Part shown: one piece after another, positions 38,503 through 47,981 of the stretch
How positions within the stretch are numbered: position 1 is the first letter of the stretch
How the letters are laid out: each line of letters opens with the position of its first letter
Origin: Candidatus Levilactobacillus faecigallinarum
GTDB lineage: Bacteria; Bacillota; Bacilli; Lactobacillales; Lactobacillaceae
NCBI GenBank assembly: GCA_019113985.1
Contig: DXGJ01000062.1
Coordinates: forward strand, 1 to 64,000
DNA: 64,000 bases
Reading direction: 5' to 3'
Notes under the pieces: model-generated
What the model was told of the DNA's origin: nothing
Database searches by the model: none
The model's input: only the letters and a program-made list of their open reading frames with translations
Position numbers and translations under genes: made by a program

Positions 38503-40716
38503 ATGGCAACCAACTCATCAGAAACTAACCTGGTCGACCTAGCCCAGCCGGTGCAGCACACCCTGAGCCAGTACCGGGTCCAACAGATTCAGGCCGTGTT
38601 GGGCCTCCTGGACGAGGGCAACACGGTGCCCTTCATCGCCCGTTACCGCAAGGAGCGGACCGGGGCCCTGGACGAAGTCGCCATTCGCGACATCGAAGAC
38701 GAAGCCCATCGCCTCCAAAAGCTCAACCAACGCCGTCAGGACGTCCTGAAGCTGATTCAGGAACAGGGCAAACTATCCGCGACCTTAACCCAATCCTTAG
38801 CACGGGCCACCACGCTCCAACAGGTGGAAGACCTCTACTTACCCTACAAGCAAAAGCGCCGGACCAAGGCCACAGTGGCCCGAGAAGCCGGTTTGGCGCC
38901 GTTGGCCGAGTGGCTCTTGACCTATCCCGCCAACGGCCTCGACGCCAAGGCTCGGACGTTTATCGCCGCAGATAAGGACCTGCCCGACCTCACCAGCGTT
39001 TGGACCGGGGTCCACGAGATCCTCGCCGAGACCTTTAGCGAGCAGGCTGCCTTCCGGGAGTGGATTCGGCGTTATACCTGGCAACACGGCGAGCTGACCA
39101 GTAAGCTCAAGCGTGGGGCTAAGGCGGCCGACGAACAACAGGTCTACGCGACCTATTACGACTTTAGCCAGGCACTGAAGCAGGTGCCACCGTACCGGGT
39201 TCTGGCCATCAACCGAGGCGAACGGGAGAAGGTCCTGTCGGTCGGCATCGCCGTCGACCCCGCGTCCATTTTGCAGTACGGGCATTTCCGCCTGGTTGGT
39301 CAGCACACCGGACCGGCCGTGGCCAAGGTAACGGCTGCCTTTGCTGACGCCTACAAGCGGTTCCTGGGGCCGGCCATCGAACGAGAACTGCGGCGCCAGT
39401 TGTCTGAAACGGCCGACGCGCACGCCATTCAGGTCTTTGGCAACAACCTGTACCACCTGTTGATGCAGGCACCGTTAAAGGGCAAGGTGGTCATGGGCTT
39501 CGATCCGGCGTATCGGACGGGCTGTAAGCTCGCCATCATGGATGCCAACGGCCGCTTCCTGACCAAGCAGGTCATTTACCCGCATAAACCCGCCAGCGGG
39601 AAGCAACGGGCTGCAGCCGGACCCGAATTTAAGCAATTACTTGAAAAATACCACGTTGAAATGATTGCGATCGGTAACGGGACCGCCAGCCGGGAATCCG
39701 AGGAGTTCGTCAGTGGCATCTTAAAGACGTTAGACCATCCCGTCTACTACGTCATCGTCAACGAGGCCGGGGCATCGGTCTACTCGGCCAGTGCCAACGC
39801 CCGGGCGGAGTTCGCCGACCTGCACGTTGAGGAACGCTCGGCTGTTAGTATCGGCCGCCGGCTCCAGGACCCACTAGCCGAGCTGATCAAGGTCGACCCC
39901 AAGGCCATTGGTGTCGGCCAGTACCAACACGACGTCCCCGAAAAGGCCCTGGATGAACAGCTAGACCGGGTGGTGGAAACCGCGGTCAACCAGGTCGGGG
40001 TCAACGTCAACACGGCCAGTCCGGAGCTATTGACCCACATTTCCGGACTAACGGCGACCACCGCACAGAACGTTGTGACCTACCGTAACGAAAACGGGGC
40101 GTTTGCCACCCGCCAGGCCCTAAAGGCGGTCCCACGGTTGGGACCCAAGGCCTACCAGCAGGCGGTGGGCTTCCTGCGAATCTTAAGCGGCAGTAACCCG
40201 CTGGATAACACGGACATCCACCCGGAGAGCTACGCGGCGGCTAAGGCGTTGCTGGCGGGCATCGGCGCCACACCGCAGGACATTGGGACAGCCAAGCTCC
40301 AGCAACAGCTGAGCCAGTTGAACCAGCACCAGTGGGCCACGCAACTGGGCATCGGTGAGGCGACCTTAACGGACATCCTGGACGGGCTGAGTAAGCCCGG
40401 TCGAGACCTGCGGGATAGTATGCCGGCACCGTTACTGCGCCAGGACGTGCTAACCATGGCCGACTTGAAACCGGGGATGGAACTCCAAGGAACCGTCCGC
40501 AACGTCATCGATTTTGGTGCCTTTGTCGACATCGGCGTCAAGCAGGACGGCCTAGTTCACATCTCGCAACTGGCCGACCACTACGTCAGTGACCCCAGCA
40601 CGGTGGTCACGATTGGCGACGTGGTGACCGTCTGGGTCCTGAGCGTGGACCAACAGCGCCACCGGATTCAGTTGACCATGCGAGCCGATTCGGCGGTCAA
40701 GCCGGGCCAAGGATAA
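38503..40716 (+). CDS. tex: Tex family S1 RNA-binding transcription accessory protein
   Basis: NTVPFIARYRKERTGALDE; MGFDPAYRTGCKLAIMD; C-terminal S1 GTVRNVIDFGAFVDIGVKQDGLVHISQL. Confidence 0.95.
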   Translation: MATNSSETNLVDLAQPVQHTLSQYRVQQIQAVLGLLDEGNTVPFIARYRKERTGALDEVAIRDIEDEAHRLQKLNQRRQDVLKLIQEQGKLSATLTQSLARATTLQQVEDLYLPYKQKRRTKATVAREAGLAPLAEWLLTYPANGLDAKARTFIAADKDLPDLTSVWTGVHEILAETFSEQAAFREWIRRYTWQHGELTSKLKRGAKAADEQQVYATYYDFSQALKQVPPYRVLAINRGEREKVLSVGIAVDPASILQYGHFRLVGQHTGPAVAKVTAAFADAYKRFLGPAIERELRRQLSETADAHAIQVFGNNLYHLLMQAPLKGKVVMGFDPAYRTGCKLAIMDANGRFLTKQVIYPHKPASGKQRAAAGPEFKQLLEKYHVEMIAIGNGTASRESEEFVSGILKTLDHPVYYVIVNEAGASVYSASANARAEFADLHVEERSAVSIGRRLQDPLAELIKVDPKAIGVGQYQHDVPEKALDEQLDRVVETAVNQVGVNVNTASPELLTHISGLTATTAQNVVTYRNENGAFATRQALKAVPRLGPKAYQQAVGFLRILSGSNPLDNTDIHPESYAAAKALLAGIGATPQDIGTAKLQQQLSQLNQHQWATQLGIGEATLTDILDGLSKPGRDLRDSMPAPLLRQDVLTMADLKPGMELQGTVRNVIDFGAFVDIGVKQDGLVHISQLADHYVSDPSTVVTIGDVVTVWVLSVDQQRHRIQLTMRADSAVKPGQG

Positions 40717-40769
40717 GCTTACTGGTTATCAGGGTAAAACCAAGTAACACGTGATACCAATTAATCAAA

Positions 40770-40813
40770 GTAGGACCCGAAACCCTTATCTGGTTTCGAG
40801 TCCTACTTTGTCT
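40770..40813. terminator. Bidirectional terminator
   Basis: AAAGTAGGACCCGAAACC ... GGTTTCGAGTCCTACTTT. Confidence 0.8.
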
Positions 40814-40818
40814 AGCAG

Positions 40819-41361
40819 TTAAATGCCGGCCTTGATGAGTTGCCAAATGGCCTCGAACCGCTGCTGATAGGCGGCGTCATTCCAGGTCTCCTTGAAGTTG
40901 GGCAGCGTGAAGATGGCGAAGGTGGCTAAAATCATTTCGGCGTGATCCGTTTCTTCCACCGGTAAGCCCAAGATGCGGTTCATTTGGTGGTAGGCGCCGG
41001 TCAGTACCTGGTGAAGCGCCGCGGGATTGTTATCGACGTAGGCCGTGTTTAAGGAAAACATCTTGGCATCCGAGTTGAACGCTGCCTTTTTTGCGTTAAC
41101 GAACGCCCAGAGCCAGTCGTGGAGACGCTGGTCCCGGGAGCCGTGGGTGGGAAGTTGCAGCTTACCAATGATTTCACGGTTGAACCACGCCGACGAAACG
41201 GCCGTCCAGAGGTCCTGTTTGTTTTGAAAGTGCTTATAGAGGGCGCCGTGGGTGATCCCTAACCGTTGACTGAGCTGGGTCAGGGAGACCTCCGCCGTGT
41301 CGTTTTCCTGAATCAGCGCCTCGGCGGTCGTTATGATTTGTTCGCGGGATGTTTTGACCAT
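40819..41361 (-). CDS. TetR/AcrR family regulator
   Basis: TSREQIITTAEALIQENDTAEVSLTQLSQRLGITHGALYKHFQNKQDLW. Confidence 0.9.
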   Translation of the reverse strand: MVKTSREQIITTAEALIQENDTAEVSLTQLSQRLGITHGALYKHFQNKQDLWTAVSSAWFNREIIGKLQLPTHGSRDQRLHDWLWAFVNAKKAAFNSDAKMFSLNTAYVDNNPAALHQVLTGAYHQMNRILGLPVEETDHAEMILATFAIFTLPNFKETWNDAAYQQRFEAIWQLIKAGI

Positions 41362-41503
41362 CAGTTTAACGACTCCTTTCGGGGATATTGCGTCTAGTGT
41401 AGCATAAATCAATTGAAAGTAACTTTAATTGACTTTTGTTACCTACGAAGCTACACTTCTAAGTAACAAATCCGAAAAAATGTTACTAAAAAGGAGACCC
41501 GCC

Positions 41504-42511
41504 ATGCAAGCAGTCCAGTTACGCCACTATCAGAAGAAGTTTCGCCTCGAGGTCCGGGACATCCCCGTGCCAACACCCGCAGATAATGAGGTTTTGGTCA
41601 AGGTCGCCTATGCCGCCGTTAATCCGCTGGAGATGTTGATTGGCACCGGAAGCGTGCGGTTGATTCAAGACTACCGGCTGCCGGTGACCATGGGCAACGA
41701 GTTCTCGGGAACCGTGGTGGCCGTTGGCAAGCACGTGACGGGTTTCCAACCGCGAGACGCCGTGTACGCGCGGCTCCCACTGGCTAAAATCGGGGCCTTC
41801 GCGGAATACCTGACCATCGACCAGGCCGCATTGGCACCCATGCCCACGACGTTAGATGCTGCCCATGCGGCGGCCATCCCCTTGACGGGCCTCACCGCGT
41901 ATCAGGGGCTGCATGACGTGTTGGGTGCTCACGCGGGGCAAAGCCTGATGATTCCCGGCGGCTCCGGTTCCTTTGGCCAATTGGCGATTCCCATGGCCAA
42001 GGCGCTGGGGATGACCGTCGCGGTCAGTGGCAATCAACGAAATCGTGAACAAACCCTGAAGTTAGGTGCGGACACCTACTTCGATTATCGGGAAGAAAAC
42101 TACTGGGAGCGCCTAGCGCCGGTGGACGTCGTGATTGACACGTTGGGCAAGTCGGAGCTGGCCCACGAACTCAGTGTCATCAAGCCCGGTGGCCAATTGT
42201 TGTCGCTGCGGATGGGGCCGAATCGGCGCTTTGCCCAACGAATCGGGGCGCCGTTGTGGAAACGGGGGCTCTTTGCGGCGGCCGGCCACGCGCTCAACCG
42301 CCAAGCTGCTAAGGTGGGCGTCGATTACCAATTCATGTTCGTAGAGAGTAATGGGGCCCAACTGGCTAAGGTGACGGCTCTAGTTGAGCAACAGGGAATC
42401 GTTCCCGCGCTCGACCCCCACGTATTTGCCTTAAAAGACGTTAATGCGGCTTTAGACCTGGTGGCGACAGGACATCCCCAAGGGAAGGTTCTCATCAAGC
42501 TTAATGACTGA
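41504..42511 (+). CDS. NADP-dependent oxidoreductase (quinone reductase/zinc-type MDR)
   Basis: MQAVQLRHYQKKFRLEVRDIPVPTPADNEVLVKVAYAAVNPLEML. Confidence 0.9.
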   Translation: MQAVQLRHYQKKFRLEVRDIPVPTPADNEVLVKVAYAAVNPLEMLIGTGSVRLIQDYRLPVTMGNEFSGTVVAVGKHVTGFQPRDAVYARLPLAKIGAFAEYLTIDQAALAPMPTTLDAAHAAAIPLTGLTAYQGLHDVLGAHAGQSLMIPGGSGSFGQLAIPMAKALGMTVAVSGNQRNREQTLKLGADTYFDYREENYWERLAPVDVVIDTLGKSELAHELSVIKPGGQLLSLRMGPNRRFAQRIGAPLWKRGLFAAAGHALNRQAAKVGVDYQFMFVESNGAQLAKVTALVEQQGIVPALDPHVFALKDVNAALDLVATGHPQGKVLIKLND

Positions 42512-42584
42512 GACTAGCTCAAAAAGGCGTCCCCTGATTAGCATTTTAGCCAATCCGGGGACGTCTTTAAGATGGGTACGACAA

Positions 42585-43067
42585 CTAGTCCGGCAAGTCC
42601 ACCAGCGCATGAATATCTTTGGCCACGGCTAATTGTGCCTGGTAGGTGGCCTGGGTATTCGGATCAACGAAAGTGGTGCCGGGCGTGAAGTGAATGCTTT
42701 CGGTTCCCGCCTCGACGGCCGTTTTGTAATACCACTTTTTGAATCGGAGAAAATCCAACTGGGCTTGCATGTCCTGAATTTTATGTGCGAGAACGGTCTC
42801 CTCTTGGTCCAGGTAATCGTAGCGTTCCCGTAACGTCTCATCGCCTTGCAAACAAAGGTTGATAAACCGGCCAATGTCCTTGACCGGCACACCACTCTTT
42901 TTCAGGCAGGAGATGACTTCCAAAAAGTTAAAATCATTCTCTTTGAATCTGCGGCGGCCGGCCGCATCACGGTCGACAAAGGGGAGTAGTCCCTTTTTAT
43001 CATAATAGCGCAGCGTGGTTGCCTTCATGTTCATTTTTTTCGCGACGTCACCAATGGAATAGCTCAA
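42585..43067 (-). CDS. MerR family transcriptional regulator
   Basis: MSYSIGDVAKKMNMKATTLRYYDKKGLLPF. Confidence 0.9.
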   Translation of the reverse strand: MSYSIGDVAKKMNMKATTLRYYDKKGLLPFVDRDAAGRRRFKENDFNFLEVISCLKKSGVPVKDIGRFINLCLQGDETLRERYDYLDQEETVLAHKIQDMQAQLDFLRFKKWYYKTAVEAGTESIHFTPGTTFVDPNTQATYQAQLAVAKDIHALVDLPD

Positions 43068-43088
43068 AATTTTGCTCCTCTCAACTTG

Positions 43089-43108
43089 ACTTACACCTTA
43101 GTCTAAGT
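43089..43108. promoter_or_regulatory. Probable MerR operator
   Basis: ACTTACACCTTAGTCTAAGT imperfect palindrome between divergent MerR and SDR genes. Confidence 0.5.
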
Positions 43109-43196
43109 CGTAAACTGACCCGTAATCAAGGGACAATCGTGATTATTACGCGATTGTCCCAAATCAGGATAAATAGGAAACGAGGTCATTTCGTTT

Positions 43197-43925
43197 ATGG
43201 GACGTTTAACGGGAAAAACCGCAATTATCACAGGTGCCAGCTCCGGATTTGGTAAAGGCACCGCACTAGCGTTTGCCGCGGAAGGGTGTAACTTAGTTTT
43301 GACTGCCCGGCGTGAAGAAAAATTAGCCGCCGTGGTGGCGCGGTGTCAGGCATTCGGGGTTCAGGCAACGGCGTACGTGGGGGATGTCCGAGAAGCGGCG
43401 ACAGCGAAAACCACCGTAAAATTAGCGATAGCCTGCTTCGGTAAGCTGGATATTTTGGTGAACAATGCTGGCATTGGACGGACGCTTTCCCTGACCGACA
43501 CCACGATGCGCGATTATGATTTAATCATGGATACCAACGTCCGGAGTGCCTTCGCATTCACCAAGTACGCCGTGCCGGAGATGCTGAAGAACCATGATGG
43601 ACAGATCATCCTGGTCTCCTCGGTCACAGGCATCAAGGGCCATGCGGACGAGACCGCTTATACCTGCAGCAAGTTTGCGCTCCGGGGGTTGGGTCAGGCG
43701 TTGGACCAGGAACTTCTCGGTCAAGGGATTCGGACCTGTGTCTTCTGCCCCCACGCGGGTGCCACGGAATTTGAGGTGGGGTACGGGCGAACGGCTGAGG
43801 GCGTCGCGTCCTCGGGATTCTTGACGCCCGAAGACGTCGGCCAGGCCCTAATCAGCGTTTGCACACAGCCGAAAAACTCACGGATTGTTGAGCTGCGGTT
43901 GGCGTCTAATAATGTGACTTACTAG
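43197..43925 (+). CDS. SDR family oxidoreductase
   Basis: GKTAIITGASSGFGKGTALAFA; NNAGIG; YTCSKFAL. Confidence 0.92.
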   Translation: MGRLTGKTAIITGASSGFGKGTALAFAAEGCNLVLTARREEKLAAVVARCQAFGVQATAYVGDVREAATAKTTVKLAIACFGKLDILVNNAGIGRTLSLTDTTMRDYDLIMDTNVRSAFAFTKYAVPEMLKNHDGQIILVSSVTGIKGHADETAYTCSKFALRGLGQALDQELLGQGIRTCVFCPHAGATEFEVGYGRTAEGVASSGFLTPEDVGQALISVCTQPKNSRIVELRLASNNVTY

Positions 43926-44122
43926 TGGTCCCTAATGCTAACACTAATCAATATGAAGGGCACATTTTACGCGCGCAATCGGCGACTATAGTGGCCTGAA
44001 GAAAACTATCAAAAAGGAAAAATAGTGGGCATTACCGGCACCATCAAGAAAACCCGCCATGGACACGGACCGGTGAAAGGGTTACTCTGTTAAGACAGCG
44101 TAAGAAAAGAGGTAAACGCGTG

Positions 44123-44251
44123 ATGACTGAAAAAGAGAAAATGATGGCCCTCATCGAAAAGAAGAAGCAAAACGGCCATAACAAGCAGCGTACCGTGGCT
44201 AAGAATGACCGTAAAAACATGCGTAAGGGCCCTAAGATTTTCAATAAGTAA
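44123..44251 (+). CDS. Small basic hypothetical protein (42 aa)
   Basis: MTEKEKMMALIEKKKQNGHNKQRTVAKNDRKNMRKGPKIFNK*; below ORF-track cutoff; RBS-like GAGGTAA upstream. Confidence 0.55.
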   Translation: MTEKEKMMALIEKKKQNGHNKQRTVAKNDRKNMRKGPKIFNK

Positions 44252-44410
44252 CATTGGTCTATGAGAAGAAGTGCTTCGGAGAATTCAAGTGATTCTCTGA
44301 GGCACTTTTTTGTGGTCAGCCGGTGTTTAAGCGGTGTAATTTTTCGGAGGCGAAGGCTATTTCTTGAAGCTTTGTATAATTACACAAAAGATGAGAAGAG
44401 ACTGAAGCTA

Positions 44411-44578
44411 ATGAAGGTGAAAACGAGAAAACAAGGTAACTCATTGATGATTACGATTCCATCAAGCTTTGAAGTTCCGGAAAGCACGGAGTATATACCA
44501 GTCATGGATGAAAATGGTATCATTTCTTTTAAGCATCAGGCAATCGAAGCCGTCAAAGATATTTTTGACGTTATGTAG
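44411..44578 (+). CDS. AbrB/MazE-type antitoxin-like protein
   Basis: MKVKTRKQGNSLMITIPSSFEVPESTEYIPVMDENGIISFKH. Confidence 0.65.
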   Translation: MKVKTRKQGNSLMITIPSSFEVPESTEYIPVMDENGIISFKHQAIEAVKDIFDVM

Positions 44579-44649
44579 CATGGCAAGCGAAAAAGGTTTA
44601 ATAAAAGGGACTTAGCTCACTCGAATGTGGGTTAAGTCTTTATTTTAAA

Positions 44650-44830
44650 CCGCTATAGTTGGTCAAGTATTGTACTATGACTACCAATCGCAATGAGCGT
44701 TGTCCGCTCAAGTCGATGTGCCATCAATCAAGCGACCGTTCGAAATCGTCTAACGTTGGACCACCTGGTAGTGGCCGTTGCTTGACCTTGGCATCGACCA
44801 TTTCTAAGATAGCGTCGTTAACCGCATTAT
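44650..44830 (-). pseudogene. Deleted RelB-RelE/YafQ TA remnant (paralogue of 51120-51774)
   Basis: Near-identical to parts of 51125-51600, missing ~310 bp of toxin and the antitoxin N-terminus. Confidence 0.7.
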
Positions 44831-44942
44831 TAAAACTATTTTTAATCAAGTCCTTTCCTTTGAATTTTTGATTTTAAAAACCTAAAAAGCGGATCCAGGG
44901 GACTGCTCCGAGTCAAGTAGACAGTTCAAATAATTAAAATAG

Positions 44943-45779
44943 CTATGCAGTTTTTAGAATGGCATGATTCCGAAATTCTTTCGGAGTCATGCCATTTAGT
45001 GTTTCTTGGCGACGCTTGTAGTTATACCAATTGATACACTTTTCGATAAGTTGAACCATTTGTTCACGATTTAATGCATGGTGAAAATTAAAAAACTCGG
45101 TCTTCATATGACTCCAGAAGCTTTCCATAGGACTGTTATCACCCGGAGTTCCTGGCCGCGACATACTATGCTTAATCCCTTTGCTAGCTAAATGATCGTT
45201 AAATACTCCAGATGTATAGCTTGACCCTTGATCTGAGTGTAAAACCGCTGGTTTTACACCATTGTTTATTACCAATGCTTTATCCAGCGTTCGAGTCACT
45301 AAGTCGGCCGTCTCAGTTTCTTCAACGTCCCACGCGATGATACTATGGTCGCTCAAGTCCTTGATTGCACTAAGCCTCAGACGTTCATTGAATTTCCAAC
45401 CAAAATGTAACTCCGAACAATCAGTTACCCAGACCCGGTTTGGCTCGTACGGTTTAAAGTCATGTCCTTCGTCCGTAAGGAGAAGGTTATTACTAATGTG
45501 CTCTTTCTTCTGAGCTTTTCGATTCTTCTTTGCCACGCGAATCGAAGCTACGATATCATTTTCACGCATGATTCGACGCATTTTTCCAGCACTAGTATGA
45601 TACGTTGTATCAAGATGGAGGTTCATCATTAATCTTCGTACGCCAAGGGTGTACTCGTTTTCTTCTTCAATAGTTTTGACATACTTCAAAATCTCTCTAT
45701 CTTCTAGAGCGCGCTTGCTCGGGGTTCGGTGTATCCATTTGTAGTATGCAGCGCGTGAGACCTTCATAAAACGGCACAT
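44943..45779 (-). CDS. IS3 family transposase orfB (integrase core); frame extends upstream into the orfA overlap
   Basis: VWVTDCSELHFG, VLHSDQGSSYTS, SRPGTPGDNSPMESFWSHMKTE DDE motifs. Confidence 0.92.
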   Translation of the reverse strand: MCRFMKVSRAAYYKWIHRTPSKRALEDREILKYVKTIEEENEYTLGVRRLMMNLHLDTTYHTSAGKMRRIMRENDIVASIRVAKKNRKAQKKEHISNNLLLTDEGHDFKPYEPNRVWVTDCSELHFGWKFNERLRLSAIKDLSDHSIIAWDVEETETADLVTRTLDKALVINNGVKPAVLHSDQGSSYTSGVFNDHLASKGIKHSMSRPGTPGDNSPMESFWSHMKTEFFNFHHALNREQMVQLIEKCINWYNYKRRQETLNGMTPKEFRNHAILKTA

Positions 45780-45826
45780 AAAACTAACTCCATAAACTCG
45801 GTTCGTATCAGGATTAAGCGTAGTTG

Positions 45827-46531
45827 CTAACGTTTGGATTGTTTCGTAGATGTGTTGTGAGTGGCATCCAACCTTTCCAATTCTTGGAGTTTTTTTAGAA
45901 CTGCATTCTCTGTCGATAAATGTTCAATTCGAGCTTTAAGCCGCTTGACCTCAAGGTCACGCTTCTCGTCATCTGTGAGCTGGTCTATGGCCTTTCCTTT
46001 ACCACGACGATCGACAAGGGCTTCAGGTCCGCCTTGTTTAAACTTCCGAGTCCACGAATAAACCTGACCATATGATACGTTGTACTTGCTCATTGCACGG
46101 GAATAATCCATGTCATTTGCTATGATCCATTGAACAATTTCTACACGTTCCAATTGTGTTGTTTTTCGACCGTTTTTCACTCTTTTCACGCTCCTAGTGG
46201 TGAGTTGTTTACCACTAGTATACTGATGAACCCATTGATAGATAGTACCAACGTTAGGAATATTATATTTATCGCACAGTCGGGGATAAGAAGTGTGTCC
46301 TTCTAGGTACTCCAGGACTATTTTTAACTTCAAATCGCCCGAATATTTTCCTATGGATTGATGCCGTAGGCCATCGATCCCTTGCAGTTTATAATTCTTT
46401 ACCCATTGGCTCACCTGACTATGCGCAATGCCATACTGTCTTTGAATGGCATTAGGTGCCATGCCCTCAACAACTAGACCAATGTAAAATAGCTTCTTTT
46501 CAATCGGATAGCGAGAACCTTTTCTGCCCAT
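45827..46531 (-). CDS. IS3 family transposase orfA (HTH)
   Basis: Repeated HTH segments; C-terminal leucine-rich VKRLKARIEHLSTENAVLKKLQEL. Confidence 0.9.
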   Translation of the reverse strand: MGRKGSRYPIEKKLFYIGLVVEGMAPNAIQRQYGIAHSQVSQWVKNYKLQGIDGLRHQSIGKYSGDLKLKIVLEYLEGHTSYPRLCDKYNIPNVGTIYQWVHQYTSGKQLTTRSVKRVKNGRKTTQLERVEIVQWIIANDMDYSRAMSKYNVSYGQVYSWTRKFKQGGPEALVDRRGKGKAIDQLTDDEKRDLEVKRLKARIEHLSTENAVLKKLQELERLDATHNTSTKQSKR

Positions 46532-46641
46532 AGAAAAACTCCTCCTTAAGTAGGCAAGCTTTGATTATTTGCTTGTCTACCTAAAGAGGAGTATATCCCA
46601 GTCAGTAACTGAATCCGTTCAGCATTTTTTTATTCGAGTCT

Positions 46642-46968
46642 CTAAATGAATTGATCAATCGTTGAAACGACTTTGGCCCAAGTGACCGGGTCACACGCTT
46701 CGACGTACTCCAAGCGGCGTTTCTTGAAATCCATGGACCGTAATTGATGGGTCACGACTTCACCATGGGTCTTACCAGTTGATTCGAGTTGGATGTAAGT
46801 ACCAAAGGCCCGTTCTGTACTGGTGATGGGGCAGATCAAACAAAAGCCCGTTAGCCGGTTAAAAATAGTTTTACTAACGACCAATCCCGGTCGCCGTTTA
46901 CGAATTTTATGACCGAGTGCCGGGTCAAAGTTGATGTATACGATGTCACCTTATTTGGGGGTATACAT
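46642..46968 (-). pseudogene. MazF/PemK-type toxin with in-frame stop at codon 6
   Basis: MYTPK*GDIVYINFDPALGHKIRKRRPGLVVSKTIFNRLTGFCLICPITS...; TAA at 46951-46953. Confidence 0.85.
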
Positions 46969-47186
46969 CAGTCACTCACTGCATCCCATTCGTCGTCTTC
47001 TTTAGAGATACTGTCCCGAAAGCCAGTCCAAGCAGCTGGATCAGAGAAAAGGTCAACTTGGACTGGTGTCAGGACAAACGTCTCATTGATTTTAACGATT
47101 TGGTACTTATCACCAGCTTTAGCATCAAGCTCACTGGGGATGATTGCCCCTACTGAATTACCAATTTTACGAATCGTCGTTTCCAT
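46968..47186 (-). CDS. MazE-type antitoxin (AbrB fold)
   Basis: METTIRKIGNSVGAIIPSELDAKAGDKYQIVKINETFVL; stop overlaps mazF start (TGATG). Confidence 0.85.
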   Translation of the reverse strand: METTIRKIGNSVGAIIPSELDAKAGDKYQIVKINETFVLTPVQVDLFSDPAAWTGFRDSISKEDDEWDAVSD

Positions 47187-47330
47187 GTGAGATCACTCCT
47201 TCACTTGTTATAACGAGTATAATTCAATTTAACACAAAAGCAGCTTAAATACCCTTGGCTCAAAGCGGTTATCATTTTTAATCTCGATCGATATGTATTG
47301 CTAGTTCAAGATTAAGTAAAAAAATTCTCT

Positions 47331-47510
47331 CCCGGATTTAAAATTGAAGTGCAACACCTAAATGACTAGACCAAAAAGGCCATGAAGACCTATTCTTAAA
47401 TCATCCACGAAATAAGAAAAGAGTGTCTTCATGACCCATAACCAGAATATCATTCATTGTCATTACCAACAACTCCAATCGAATCAACTAAACAACATTA
47501 TTAAAGCTAT
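47331..47510 (+). mobile_element. Truncated IS30-family element (left end plus first codons of transposase)
   Basis: CCCGGATTTAAAATTGAAGTGCAACACCTA then MTHNQNIIHCHYQQLQSNQ... Confidence 0.65.
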
Positions 47511-47654
47511 TTTTAATGGATGGACTTTACTTTGTAGGTGAATAAAGTCCATCTTTCACTTTGGACCAGCATACGCTTAAATTCTGGGCACTCAACTATC
47601 TTTTCAAAGATGTTGACACCTTTCTTTAAAGGTTGTATATTAAAAAAACAGCAA

Positions 47655-47676
47655 AATAGACTAATCAGTCTATTTT
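47655..47676. promoter_or_regulatory. TetR-type operator palindrome, copy 1
   Basis: AAATAGACT-AATC-AGTCTATTT. Confidence 0.6.
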
Positions 47677-47938
47677 TTTGAAATGAGAGTTCTCTTGCTG
47701 AAGTCAAACAGGCATATATCACCAACGCTTTAACAGCGATGCAGCAGTTTTAAGCAACTCAAACATTTCTGGACAACGCCGACCAAGCCGCTAGATGCAA
47801 CAATCATTGGGATTTGCCAAAAGATTGCTGGGGGAAACTTGGCCGAAACGCGCCAGTCGGCAACTGTCTGGGGCCAGTGGACACTACTTCGTTAATACCG
47901 TTCCAATTAGGAGCCAAGGCTCCATTTATTTTTGATCA

Positions 47939-47962
47939 AAAATAGACCGATTAGTCTATTTA
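47939..47962. promoter_or_regulatory. TetR-type operator palindrome, copy 2, upstream of hydrolase gene
   Basis: AAATAGACCGATTAGTCTATTT. Confidence 0.6.
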
Positions 47963-47981
47963 ATTACGAAAGGATGATTTT

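Larger units (their letters stand above)
44897..46601 (-). mobile_element. IS3-family (IS150-like) insertion sequence
   Basis: orfA/orfB organisation and imperfect terminal IRs AGGGGACTGCTCCGAGTCAAGTAGACAG / TGGGATATACTCCTCTTTAGGTAGACAA. Confidence 0.85.

Noticed and set aside
44897-46601. IS3 target-site duplication
   Set aside because: Flanks (GGATCC and GTCAGT) do not form an obvious short direct repeat, so none is claimed.
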